This document shows, piece by piece, positions 1 to 7,503 of a stretch of DNA of 64,000 nucleotides. This stretch comes from Moraxellaceae bacterium (GTDB taxonomy: Bacteria > Pseudomonadota > Gammaproteobacteria > Pseudomonadales > Moraxellaceae), in contig JAQZBP010000002.1 in assembly GCA_029237815.1 (NCBI GenBank), positions 332,917 through 396,916 on the forward strand, given 5' to 3'. The notes beneath the pieces were generated by a model. The model was not told the origin of the DNA and did no database searches. It saw only the letters and a program-made list of their open reading frames with translations. The translations under genes and the position numbers were made by a program. Each line of letters opens with the position of its first letter. The stretch's first letter is position 1.

Positions 1-2
1 AG

Positions 3-611
3 GCCTATGCCGCGGCCGGCGTGCCGCGCGAACGCGTACTGATCAAGATCGCCAGCACCTGGGAAGGCATCCGGGCCGCTGAAATCCTCGAGACGGAAGG
101 CATCCGCTGCAACCTGACGCTACTGTTCAGCTTCGCCCAGGCCCAGGCCTGCGCCGAAGCCGGCGTCACGCTGATCTCGCCTTTCGTGGGCCGCATCCTC
201 GACTGGCACAAGAAGGCCGAAGGCCGTGACTTCAGCGCCGCGGAAGACCCGGGTGTCGTGTCCGTCACGCGCATCTTCAACTATTACAAGGGCGCGGATT
301 TCCGGACGGTGGTGATGGGCGCAAGCTTCCGCAACACGGGCGAGATCGCGATGCTCACCGGCTGCGACAAGCTCACCATCAGCCCCGCGCTGCTCGACGA
401 ACTCGCCGCCAGCTCGGCCGACCTGCCGCGCCGCCTCGACCCGGCGCGCGTGGACGGCGTGGCCCGCCTGCCCCGACTCGACGAGAAAGCCTTCCGCTGG
501 CAGCACAACCAGGACGCCATGGGCACGGAAAAACTGGCGGAAGGCATCCGGCTCTTCGCCGCAGACCTCGTCAAGCTCGAGAGCACTTTGTTGGCGCGAC
601 TGCAGTCCTGA
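3..611 (+). CDS. tal: Transaldolase, C-terminal part (5' end outside window)
   Basis: This is the C-terminal two thirds of a class I transaldolase, a cytosolic enzyme of the non-oxidative pentose phosphate pathway that moves a dihydroxyacetone unit between sugar phosphates. The reading frame is already open at base 3, so the N-terminus lies upstream of the window. The segment [10 protein letters not shown] carries the lysine that forms the Schiff base in this family, and [10 protein letters not shown] and the GASFRN segment are typical phosphate-binding parts of the barrel. The length from the active-site lysine to the stop matches TalB-type enzymes of about 315 residues. A hairpin terminator follows 60 bases after the stop, and the next gene converges from the other strand. 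Confidence 0.95.
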   Translation, partial: AYAAAGVPRERVLIKIASTWEGIRAAEILETEGIRCNLTLLFSFAQAQACAEAGVTLISPFVGRILDWHKKAEGRDFSAAEDPGVVSVTRIFNYYKGADFRTVVMGASFRNTGEIAMLTGCDKLTISPALLDELAASSADLPRRLDPARVDGVARLPRLDEKAFRWQHNQDAMGTEKLAEGIRLFAADLVKLESTLLARLQS

Positions 612-671
612 CTGCGACAGACATGAGCCGGCGTATGAATCCATTGCCGTGGCTCATCGGGGAAAAATAAC

Positions 672-696
672 AAAGCCCGCATTACGCGGGCTTTTT
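672..696. terminator. Bidirectional intrinsic terminator between tal and hsbA
   Basis: Nine-base arms AAAGCCCGC and GCGGGCTTT enclose a five-base loop, with A residues on one side and T residues on the other, so it can work on both strands. It lies between the convergent tal and STAS-domain genes. Confidence 0.85.
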
Positions 697-717
697 CATG
701 CTGAATGGACGTCGGCG

Positions 718-1215
718 TTAGCCTTGGGCTTTCTGCTCACACTCCAGCGCATCGACAAGGTCGCGGAACGTGGCCTTGTTCTTATCGTTGAGCCCCATGA
801 GCACGCGGTGCGCCTCGATCACATGACGGGTCAGCTCCTGCTGCGACGGCTCATTGAAGGGCAACTCGTCAAGACTCGCGTCCGGCGCCGGCGCGCGCTC
901 CAGGATCAGGAAGACACGATCGAAGCCCATGCTGTTGAGGATACGGTTCACGTCGGCATTGGTGGAAAGGATCACCGGCTTCTTGTCGAGGCGACCGCGC
1001 AACTCCACGGCGATCTTCGCGATCAGGCCCAGCGCCGTGCTGTCGATAGCCACCGTTTCGGTCAGGTCGATCAGGACCGCGGCGAGGCTGCTGTCGCCGA
1101 ACATGCGATCCAGGAAGCCCTCCAGGCTCGCGCAGAGGGGTACGCGCACGTCGCCTGCGAACTTGATGACATAGGTGCCGTTATGCACCGCGTAGAGAAT
1201 GCGACCTGACAGCAT
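718..1215 (-). CDS. hsbA: STAS-domain anti-sigma factor antagonist, HsbA-like
   Basis: This 165-residue protein has a STAS domain in its first 110 residues. The stretch around residue 59 (AIDSTALGL) is the phosphorylation site of anti-anti-sigma factors, with Ser59 as the likely target. The C-terminal 50 residues match the extension of Pseudomonas aeruginosa HsbA, which switches between partners (the anti-sigma factor FlgM and a diguanylate cyclase) depending on phosphorylation. It lies 12 bases downstream of the phosphatase/response-regulator gene on the same strand, the same order as hsbR-hsbA. The family assignment is from motif and context. FlgM and HsbD partners are not in the window, so the output pathway is inferred. 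Confidence 0.85.
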   Translation of the reverse strand: MLSGRILYAVHNGTYVIKFAGDVRVPLCASLEGFLDRMFGDSSLAAVLIDLTETVAIDSTALGLIAKIAVELRGRLDKKPVILSTNADVNRILNSMGFDRVFLILERAPAPDASLDELPFNEPSQQELTRHVIEAHRVLMGLNDKNKATFRDLVDALECEQKAQG

Positions 1216-1227
1216 GATAGGTTTCGG

Positions 1228-2415
1228 CTAGGCGTCCCGGTTGATGACCAGCAGGGCGATATCGTCCGGCACTTCCACCTCTCCATCGAGATGGAGGGCG
1301 GCCGCCAGCGCATCGGCATCCTGATGCCCCTGCCCGACGATGGCGAGCAGGTGCGCTTCCTTTTCCTCCATGGACTCTTCCGGCAGTACCTCCAGTACGC
1401 CGTCTGACATCGCTACCAGCGAGAACTTCCGCGCCAGCGGCAGCACGATGTCCTCGAAAGTGGCATCACTGAAAATACCCACCGGCAAACCGCGACCGGC
1501 CAGGGCGTGAGCCACACCATCATTGACAAGTATAGGCGGCGGAAAGTGTGCGCCAATGCAATAGACCAGCTTGTTCTCCGCCAGGTCGATCACTCCGACG
1601 AACATGGCAAGGTGCTTGCCGAGCGCCATGGAGATCAGTTCCTGGTTGATGGCCGTCAGCAACCGTGACGGGGACAGCGCATTGGTCGATGCACGCTTTT
1701 CGTAGTGTCGCTGGATCCGGTTGGTCAGGGTCTTGAGGAATACCGTGACAAAGGCGCTGGACGCGCCATGGCCGGACACGTCGGCGAGGTAGAAGCCGAT
1801 ACGGTCGGGACCGATGCGGAAATAGTCGACGAAGTCCCCGGACAGGTAAAGCGACGGAATGATGCGATGGCTGAAGTGGCAGGTCTCGTTGAAGACATGC
1901 GGTGTCGGCGGCAGCATGCGGCGCTGCACGCGGCGCCCGGCTTCCTGGTCTTCCTCGAGCAGATCCAGGCTGCGCTCGAGTTCGGCGTTGGTCAGTTCGA
2001 GCTGCTCGCGGATCTGGCGGTTCTGCTTCAACAGCTGGCCGCGCTCCAGGGCGCGGCGCACGGAATGTTCCAGCACTTCCATCTCGATCAGCGGCTTGAA
2101 GAGGTAATCGACGGCGCCGTTGCGCAGGGCTGTCACCACGTCGTGCATGCTGCCCTGCCCGGAGACCACGATTACCGGCGTTTCGGGCGATTCGGAATTC
2201 ATGGCTTTCAGCACATCGAGCCCGTCAAAAAGGGGCATGCGCAGGTCGCAAATGACGAGGTCGGGGTGCTTGTTGCGGAAGATGGCGAGGCCTTCGTCGC
2301 CGTTGCGGGCCGTGTCGACCTTGAAGCCGCTGTCGCCGAGATAGACCGCCAGACTTTCGCGCACTACCGGCTCGTCGTCGATGACGAGGATGTGGCCTTG
2401 GGAGGGTTGCGACAT
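1228..2415 (-). CDS. hsbR: Response regulator with PP2C/SpoIIE phosphatase domain, HsbR-like
   Basis: The first 120 residues form a receiver domain with the phospho-acceptor in VICDLRMPLFDG and the switch lysine in YLFKPL. A coiled linker of about 60 residues follows, then a PP2C-type serine phosphatase domain (SGDFVDYF, ADVSGHGASSA, AMSDGVLE, PDDIALLV) that holds the metal-binding aspartates. In the characterised Pseudomonas pair, HsbR controls the phosphorylation of HsbA in response to an upstream kinase. I chose the ATG at 2415 (about 395 residues); an in-frame TTG at 2442 has no better ribosome-binding site. Neither start has a clear Shine-Dalgarno sequence, so the exact N-terminus is uncertain. 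Confidence 0.88.
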   Translation of the reverse strand: MSQPSQGHILVIDDEPVVRESLAVYLGDSGFKVDTARNGDEGLAIFRNKHPDLVICDLRMPLFDGLDVLKAMNSESPETPVIVVSGQGSMHDVVTALRNGAVDYLFKPLIEMEVLEHSVRRALERGQLLKQNRQIREQLELTNAELERSLDLLEEDQEAGRRVQRRMLPPTPHVFNETCHFSHRIIPSLYLSGDFVDYFRIGPDRIGFYLADVSGHGASSAFVTVFLKTLTNRIQRHYEKRASTNALSPSRLLTAINQELISMALGKHLAMFVGVIDLAENKLVYCIGAHFPPPILVNDGVAHALAGRGLPVGIFSDATFEDIVLPLARKFSLVAMSDGVLEVLPEESMEEKEAHLLAIVGQGHQDADALAAALHLDGEVEVPDDIALLVINRDA

Positions 2416-2518
2416 AGGAGAACTTGAGCGCCTGTGCTGCAAGGTGCGGCAACACTACTCCTCCCCCAAACCGCACGCAAGCCGCAAAAAGGGGCGCTGC
2501 CGACCGGCAAAAAGACGC

Positions 2519-3490
2519 CTAGAAAGTGTCTTCGCCGGCCTCCTGTTCGCCCTCTCCGGACGCAGGATCGGCCGCCGGTACGGGCCGATCAGCCGCGCCT
2601 TCCGGCGCGGCATTTCCGGCGGCGCCCGCATCGGGCACCGCCTCTTGTTCACCCGATGGAGCCGCCTCGGCACCACCTTCGCCTTCGCCTTCGAATTCGT
2701 CATCGTCCAGGAAGGGGTCGGATTCGACCTTGCCGTCCTTGATGGCGAACTCGCGGTGCTGCAGGTAGAGGTCGCGCACGAAGAGGTAGCGGTCGCCCTG
2801 GACGATGTCCTCCATCTCAAGCAGGTTGGCTCGGAAGTTCACGGTGTCGGCGCCGGTCAGCGCCAGGTTGGCCTCGGTGGAAACATGATGCGTGCGCGGA
2901 TTGGCATAGGTATCGACCCCGCGTCCGGCCGTATCGCGGATCGTGCTCGGACCCAGGAAGGGAAGCACGATATAAGGCCCCCGCGGCATACCCCACACGG
3001 CGAGCGTCTGGCCGAAGTCCTCGTCGTTCTGCGCGAGACCGAAGCTGGTGGCGACATCGAAAAACCCGGCAATGCCCGCCGTGGAGTTGACCACGAACCG
3101 CGCCGTATCGTTGCCGGCATTGCGGACCTTGCCCTGCAGCAGGTCGTTCAGGACGATGACCGGAGCGCGAAGATTGGTGAAGAAATGCGTGAACGCCGTT
3201 CGCATGCGGCGCGGCGTGACGGAGCGGTAGCCCTTGGCCGCGGGCTTCAGGGCATAGCGGTCGAGGGTGTCGTTGAAACGGTAGACGGCGCGGTTGAAGC
3301 CCTGCCAGGGATCGGGGTCCTTGCCCTCGCCCGGCCTGACGGCGCGGCGCTCCTCCTCGCCCGCCATCGACGGGGGAACCGGATCGACGATCGTCATGAT
3401 CGATTCCACGGACACATCCGCGGCGGCCGTGCCAGCAAAAAGGCACAGCAACAGTAACAAGCCCCGATAACCCATACCGCGCACCGTCAC
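2519..3490 (-). CDS. mlaA: MlaA (VacJ) family outer-membrane lipid-asymmetry protein
   Basis: The core (DPWQGFNRAVYRFND, then NSTAGIAGFFDVA, then GPYIVLPFLGPST) is the MlaA/VacJ family. MlaA sits in the outer membrane and removes misplaced phospholipids towards the periplasmic MlaC carrier. The N-terminus is a clear signal sequence ending in GTAAAD. The only cysteine there is preceded by leucines, so it does not make a lipobox and the protein may be released by signal peptidase I, unlike E. coli MlaA. The last 70 residues form an acidic, Ala/Gly/Pro/Glu-rich tail of low complexity. The start is GTG at 3490, or ATG at 3475. No mlaBCDEF genes are adjacent. Confidence 0.9.
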   Translation of the reverse strand: MTVRGMGYRGLLLLLCLFAGTAAADVSVESIMTIVDPVPPSMAGEEERRAVRPGEGKDPDPWQGFNRAVYRFNDTLDRYALKPAAKGYRSVTPRRMRTAFTHFFTNLRAPVIVLNDLLQGKVRNAGNDTARFVVNSTAGIAGFFDVATSFGLAQNDEDFGQTLAVWGMPRGPYIVLPFLGPSTIRDTAGRGVDTYANPRTHHVSTEANLALTGADTVNFRANLLEMEDIVQGDRYLFVRDLYLQHREFAIKDGKVESDPFLDDDEFEGEGEGGAEAAPSGEQEAVPDAGAAGNAAPEGAADRPVPAADPASGEGEQEAGEDTF

Positions 3491-3534
3491 CAGAAGAAGT
3501 CGGCCATTCTAGGGGCAGCCCCGATTTAATCCAA

Positions 3535-4050
3535 TCAAGCGAGGCCGTTGCGGCGGGCGATCCAGTGATCGAGGCTGAGCTTGCCGGGACCATAGCCGAG
3601 CAGCGCCAGGAACATCAGGAAAAACAGCAGCGGCAGCTTGAAGTTGCCGAGTCCCTGGTTGATGACGGCATAGCCCTTCCAGAGGTCACCGAGCGAATCC
3701 CACTCGGCCGGGAAATGCACCGCATAGGCGGCAACGAAGGTCAGCACCATCAGGGCCACGGCCACGTAGCGCGTGCCGAGTCCGAGGATGAGCAGGACAC
3801 CACCGACCAGTTCGAACCACATGGCCAGCGCCCACGAGAGGTCGACCGGCAGCACGTTGAAGGGAAAGGGAAACTGCGCCTGGATGTCGCCGAACCAGTT
3901 CTGCCCCTGGTACTTGGACCAGCCGGCCTCGAGGTACTCGAAGGCGAGGATGAGGCGGAGGCAAAGGCCCGGCAGGAAACTGCCCAGCCCGTTGAAGATA
4001 TCGCGCAGCCGGTCGTCCCAGCGCAGTACGGATTGCAGCAGGCCGGTCAT
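3535..4050 (-). CDS. DoxX family membrane protein of the bufferin operon (HvfX-like)
   Basis: This 171-residue DoxX-family protein has about four membrane segments (around residues 22-45, 70-95, 98-118 and 140-160). Its gene is the last of four same-strand genes: EGKCG-repeat peptide, DUF692, DUF2063, DoxX. That order is known from Haemophilus Hvf and bufferin-type operons, where DoxX proteins are frequent but poorly understood. It starts 52 bases after the DUF2063 stop with a good AGGGAG ribosome-binding site. The role is inferred from context: a membrane partner, possibly for electron transfer or transport linked to peptide maturation. An unrelated DoxX function cannot be excluded from sequence alone. 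Confidence 0.85.
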   Translation of the reverse strand: MTGLLQSVLRWDDRLRDIFNGLGSFLPGLCLRLILAFEYLEAGWSKYQGQNWFGDIQAQFPFPFNVLPVDLSWALAMWFELVGGVLLILGLGTRYVAVALMVLTFVAAYAVHFPAEWDSLGDLWKGYAVINQGLGNFKLPLLFFLMFLALLGYGPGKLSLDHWIARRNGLA

Positions 4051-4102
4051 CAGGCACTCCCTTGTTCAGTCATTTCAGCAATTGAAAAAGTCCGGCAGCC
4101 GC

Positions 4103-4885
4103 TCAGGCCGGCTCCAGTCGCGTACCGAGGACGACTCCGCTATCGCGCAGGGTCTGCAGCAGGCCGGCCCCCGCGACAATGAAGGATTCCTGCTGCTCCG
4201 GCGTGGCATAGCCCGCCTCGGCCGCAAGCCGCCGCAGGAGTTCGCGCCCCGACTCCCGCGAGCGCCCCTGCAAAAGCTCGACGAGACGCGCCGTCATCGG
4301 ATTGATCTCGAGCTGCCGGACGGTGTCATGCGCATCGCGATAGACCAGCAGGCAGGTGAGCTCCGCCGGCGGCAGCGTTGCGGGCGGATTGTGCACGCTG
4401 AAGGTGTGCACCGGCCAGCGATATGCCAGCGGCCACACCGCTTCGCGCAGGCAGGGAATGCCCGCCAACAGATCCCCTTCCGGACTGCAGGGCGAGTCGG
4501 CCAAGGTTTCGGCGCAGTCGGCGGCCAGCTCCACCCATTCGTAGTGCAGCAGCTCCACCACCCAGGGACGGGCGGTCATCCACTCGTGCTGCGTCGCCTC
4601 CATCCAGTGGCGGAATTCCAGCGAGATATCGCGGAAATACGGGCTTTGCGCGCGATGCCCGGCAAAGAAGCCGGCCACGAGCGCGTCCCACTCCGCTGCC
4701 GGCAGGAGCTGCTTCAGCACGGGATAGGCCGTCTCGACGAACTCCCGCACATTGTTGAAGAAGAGTTCGCGATAGATGTCGAGCCGGCGCTGCTCGACGT
4801 CGGGCGCCGGTGCCTGTGTAGGCTCGCGCAGCCAGTCCGTCATGCGCTTCTGCTCGCGCTGGAAGGATAGCGGCTCAGCCGGCAT
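4103..4885 (-). CDS. DUF2063 protein, partner of the MNIO enzyme (HvfC/BufC-like)
   Basis: This is a 260-residue DUF2063-family protein. Recognisable parts are the N-terminal helical domain ([25 protein letters not shown] would be its core, here about residues 33-57), the [11 protein letters not shown] segment, and the C-terminal [14 protein letters not shown] region. In related systems the DUF2063 protein binds the precursor peptide and presents it to the DUF692 iron enzyme. The ATG at 4885 overlaps the end of the DUF692 gene by 11 bases, so translation of the two is probably coupled. It follows the MNIO gene as in described bufferin operons. The assignment is secure at family level; its action here is inferred. 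Confidence 0.9.
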   Translation of the reverse strand: MPAEPLSFQREQKRMTDWLREPTQAPAPDVEQRRLDIYRELFFNNVREFVETAYPVLKQLLPAAEWDALVAGFFAGHRAQSPYFRDISLEFRHWMEATQHEWMTARPWVVELLHYEWVELAADCAETLADSPCSPEGDLLAGIPCLREAVWPLAYRWPVHTFSVHNPPATLPPAELTCLLVYRDAHDTVRQLEINPMTARLVELLQGRSRESGRELLRRLAAEAGYATPEQQESFIVAGAGLLQTLRDSGVVLGTRLEPA

Positions 4886-5744
4886 GGCGGCCTCCGGCCA
4901 GCCAGGACTGCTGGTGCTGGCGGATCCGCCCCATCTCGGCGAGGAGCTCCGGCAGCGGCGGAATGTTGAAGTCGCGCTCCAGCAGGGTCGGCAGCAGTCC
5001 ACAGCGCGCGTAGGCACGGTCAAGCAATTGCCAGACCTCGGGAATCACGTCCGCCCCGTGGGTGTCCACGCGCAGGTCGGGGGCTTCTTCGTAGTGTCCG
5101 GCGATGTGGACATAGGCAATGCGTTCCGCCGGCAGCGCATCGAGGAATGCGTTGGCGTCATAACCGTGGTTGATGCTGTTCACGTAGATGTTGTTCACAT
5201 CCAGAAGCAGGTCGCAGTCGGCGCGCGCCAGCACGGCCAGCAGGAAGTCCAGCTCGCCCATCTCGCAGCCCGGCGCCGCATAGTAGGAGACGTTCTCCAG
5301 GGCGATACGGCGGCCCAGCAAGTCCTGCACCTGACGCACGCGGGCCGCCACGTAGTCGACGGCGTCCTCCGTGAAGGGAATGGGCAGCAGGTCGTAGAGA
5401 TGGCCGTCGTCGGTGGTGTAGCTCAGGTGCTCCGAATACAGCCGTACCTGATGGGTGTCCAGAAAGCCGCGCAGGTCGCGCAGGAAAGCGTCGTCAAGGG
5501 GCCGGGGGCCGCCGATGGACAGCGACAGGCCGTGGCAGACGAAGGGATGCCGCTCGGTGAGGGCGCGCAGCTGGCGCGCGTAGCGCCCGCCCATGCCCAT
5601 CCAGTTCTCGGGGGCGATCTCGAGGAAATCGGGGAAACCGGCAAGGTCCTCCGCCGCCAGCTCCTCCAGGAAGCTGCGGCGAAGGCCGAGACCGGCGCCA
5701 TGCACCGGCAACCGGCGGTCGGTCGGATGCAGGGCATGGCGCAT
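4875..5744 (-). CDS. DUF692 multinuclear non-heme iron oxidase (MNIO), bufferin-modifying enzyme (HvfB/BufB-like)
   Basis: This 289-residue protein is a complete DUF692/MNIO TIM-barrel enzyme. Likely metal ligands of the family are all present: His71 (CHGLSLS), Glu105/His106 (SEHLSY), Glu150/Asn151 (LENVSYY), Asp182 and Asn184 (DVNNIYVNS), His213 and His217 (YVHIAGH), Asp227/His229 (DTHG) and Glu256 (LLERD). Characterised homologues use mixed-valent iron and oxygen to convert cysteines of EGKCG motifs into oxazolone- or thiooxazole-type groups that bind copper. The gene begins 6 bases after the stop of the eight-motif precursor peptide and overlaps the DUF2063 gene. Substrate and chemistry are inferred from this context, not proven here. 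Confidence 0.95.
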   Translation of the reverse strand: MRHALHPTDRRLPVHGAGLGLRRSFLEELAAEDLAGFPDFLEIAPENWMGMGGRYARQLRALTERHPFVCHGLSLSIGGPRPLDDAFLRDLRGFLDTHQVRLYSEHLSYTTDDGHLYDLLPIPFTEDAVDYVAARVRQVQDLLGRRIALENVSYYAAPGCEMGELDFLLAVLARADCDLLLDVNNIYVNSINHGYDANAFLDALPAERIAYVHIAGHYEEAPDLRVDTHGADVIPEVWQLLDRAYARCGLLPTLLERDFNIPPLPELLAEMGRIRQHQQSWLAGGRHAG

Positions 5745-5750
5745 GCGGGA

Positions 5751-6116
5751 TTACTTCTTGGCGTCAGCGGCCGGGGCGGCGGGCTTGGCACCACCACACT
5801 TGCCTTCGCCACATTTGCCCTCGTGCTTGGCCTTGGCACCGTCGGCGGCCTTGGCCCCACCACACTTGCCTTCGCCGCATTTGCCTTCGCCACACTTGCC
5901 TTCGTGCTTGGCCTTGTCGCCACCGCACTTGCCTTCCTTCGCGCCCTTGTCGCCACCGCACTTGCCTTCGCCACACTTGCCTTCCATGTGGGCATCGGCC
6001 AGCACGACGCCGGTCACCGGCTTCAGGGCAAAGGGATTCTCGGCGGCATGGGCGGCGCCGGCCACGGAAATCGCCAGGACAGCGGCGATCGGGGTCAGCG
6101 TGCTGAGCTTGGACAT
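5751..6116 (-). CDS. Secreted EGKCG-repeat precursor peptide (bufferin/oxazolin type, HvfA-like)
   Basis: The 121-residue product has a signal peptide (cleavage probably after GAAHA, residue 24) and then a Lys/Gly-rich tail carrying eight EGKCG motifs with cysteines at 48, 53, 64, 75, 80, 85, 102 and 107. These are the only cysteines in the protein. Motifs occur as pairs or triplets separated by GDKGAK, GDKAKH or AKAADGAKAKH spacers. The start at 6116 is backed by AAGGAG eight bases upstream; an open frame extends further 5' but has no support. It is the first gene of the MNIO operon and the likely substrate of the DUF692/DUF2063 pair. The mature product would be a periplasmic metal (probably copper) binding peptide. 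Confidence 0.92.
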   Translation of the reverse strand: MSKLSTLTPIAAVLAISVAGAAHAAENPFALKPVTGVVLADAHMEGKCGEGKCGGDKGAKEGKCGGDKAKHEGKCGEGKCGEGKCGGAKAADGAKAKHEGKCGEGKCGGAKPAAPAADAKK

Positions 6117-6199
6117 CTTGATTCTCCTTGTTGGATGAAAAACGCAGGTCTTGCACCGGAGGGCGCCATCCGCGGGGACGGCACCAGCATGCAGGAGGA

Positions 6200-6239
6200 C
6201 CGGGGAAACGCCCCGGCAGGTACAGCTCTCCCGCCTGCC
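6200..6239. other. Two overlapping inverted repeats in the bufferin-operon leader
   Basis: CCGGGG (6200-6205) can pair with CCCCGG (6211-6216), and GGCAGG (6215-6220) can pair with CCTGCC (6234-6239). The two pairings share bases 6215-6216, so they exclude each other. The site is about 85-120 bases upstream of the precursor-peptide ATG. It could be an operator or a switching RNA leader; chance in GC-rich DNA is also possible. Confidence 0.35.
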
Positions 6240-6259
6240 CGACCCCTGTTTATACGCAA

Positions 6260-6283
6260 AGGCCGCATCGCCGGATGCGGCCT
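6260..6283 (-). terminator. Hairpin after the KAS III gene
   Basis: Ten-base arms AGGCCGCATC and GATGCGGCCT enclose a GCCG loop, 19 bases beyond the KAS III stop. The T run after it is short (TTTGCGT), so it is a moderate terminator that separates the KAS III gene from the bufferin operon. Confidence 0.65.
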
Positions 6284-6301
6284 GGCGCAACTTTCCGCCA
6301 A

Positions 6302-7423
6302 TCAGCGCTTGCGGACGATGAGGCTGCCGATGGAATAGCCCGCGCCGAAGGAGCAGATCACGCCGGTGTCGCCCGCCTCCAGGTCCTGGTTGTGCAGGTG
6401 GAAGGCGATGATGGAGCCGGCCGAGGCCGTGTTCGCATAGCGGTCGAGGATGATGGGGGCCTCCTCCAGGGAGACGTCGCGGCCCATGACCTTGCGCGCC
6501 ACCAAGTCGTTCATGTTGATGTTGGCCTGGTGCAGCCAGAGGCGCGTCACGTTCTCGGGAGTCACGCCGGTTTCCGCCATATGCGCGCTGATCTGCTCGG
6601 CAGCCATGGGGCAGACTTCCTTGAAGACCTTGCGGCCCTCCTGCATGAAAAGCAGGTCGCGCTCGTCTTCCTCGCGATCCTCGCAGCGGTTCATGAAACC
6701 GAAGTTGTTACGGATGTTGTTGGAGAACTGGGTCTGCAGCTTCACGCCCAGCACATCGTAGGCGTTGTCGCTGGTGCAGGTGTCAGCGGCTTCCACCACC
6801 GCGGCGGTGCAGACGTCGCCGAAAATGAAATGGCAGTCGCGGTCGCGCCACTCGAGGTGGGCGGAGGTGATTTCCGGGTTCACGGCCACCACGCAGCGCG
6901 CCTGGCCGGACTGCACCGCATTGATGGCCGCCTGCAGGCCGAAAGTCGCCGCCGAGCAGGCCACGTTCATGTCGTAGGCCCAGCCCTTGATGCCGAGCGC
7001 GTTCTGGATCTCGATGGCCACCGCCGGATAGGCACGCTGCGCATTGGCGCAGGACATGATCACGGCATCCACGTCCTCGGGTGACTTGTTGGCATTCTTG
7101 AGCGCCTGGCGGATGGCCGTGACGGCGATCTCCGCCTGCAGCGACAGCTCGTCATTGCTGCGCTTGGGCAGGATGGGGTACATGCGGTCCGGATCCAGTA
7201 CGCCCTTCTTTTCCATCACGTAGCGCGACTTGATGCCCGACGCCTTCTCGATGAACTCGACATACGACGGGCCCAGGGCACGCACTTCGCCGCGCTCGAT
7301 GGCCTCGGCGTTGCGCTCGTTGAAGCGGCGAACATATTCGTTGAAGGACTCCACCAGCTCTTCGTTGGTAATGGTTTCCGGAGGAGTGAAAAGGCCGGTG
7401 CCGCTGATGACGATCTGCTTCAT
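6302..7423 (-). CDS. Beta-ketoacyl-ACP synthase III family protein (FabH-like)
   Basis: This 373-residue thiolase-fold enzyme has the KAS III catalytic triad: Cys156 in VACSAAT, His298 in LHQAN and Asn331 in YANTASAGS. It is longer than E. coli FabH (317 residues) because of an N-terminal insertion around residues 30-90. That length and layout resemble the P. aeruginosa PA3286 type, which condenses medium-chain acyl-CoA with malonyl-ACP and feeds beta-oxidation intermediates into fatty acid synthesis. The gene stands alone, not in a fab operon, which favours an auxiliary rather than housekeeping role. The specific acyl substrate cannot be read from the sequence. Confidence 0.88.
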   Translation of the reverse strand: MKQIVISGTGLFTPPETITNEELVESFNEYVRRFNERNAEAIERGEVRALGPSYVEFIEKASGIKSRYVMEKKGVLDPDRMYPILPKRSNDELSLQAEIAVTAIRQALKNANKSPEDVDAVIMSCANAQRAYPAVAIEIQNALGIKGWAYDMNVACSAATFGLQAAINAVQSGQARCVVAVNPEITSAHLEWRDRDCHFIFGDVCTAAVVEAADTCTSDNAYDVLGVKLQTQFSNNIRNNFGFMNRCEDREEDERDLLFMQEGRKVFKEVCPMAAEQISAHMAETGVTPENVTRLWLHQANINMNDLVARKVMGRDVSLEEAPIILDRYANTASAGSIIAFHLHNQDLEAGDTGVICSFGAGYSIGSLIVRKR

Positions 7424-7503
7424 TAGTTCTTTACCTGTGCCGGACTGGCAACGCTAACGGTTAGCGCGCAGGGCGACCGATCCCGGGGACCGGCGCCAAG
7501 CGC

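Noticed and set aside
3535..4050. DoxX as part of a thiosulfate:quinone oxidoreductase
   Set aside because: No DoxD/DoxA-type partner or sulfur gene is present, and the operon context is that of bufferin systems.
5751..6000. Short repeated DNA that looks at first like a repeat array
   Set aside because: The repeats are the codons for EGKCG motifs in a single reading frame. There are no unique spacers of constant length as in CRISPR.
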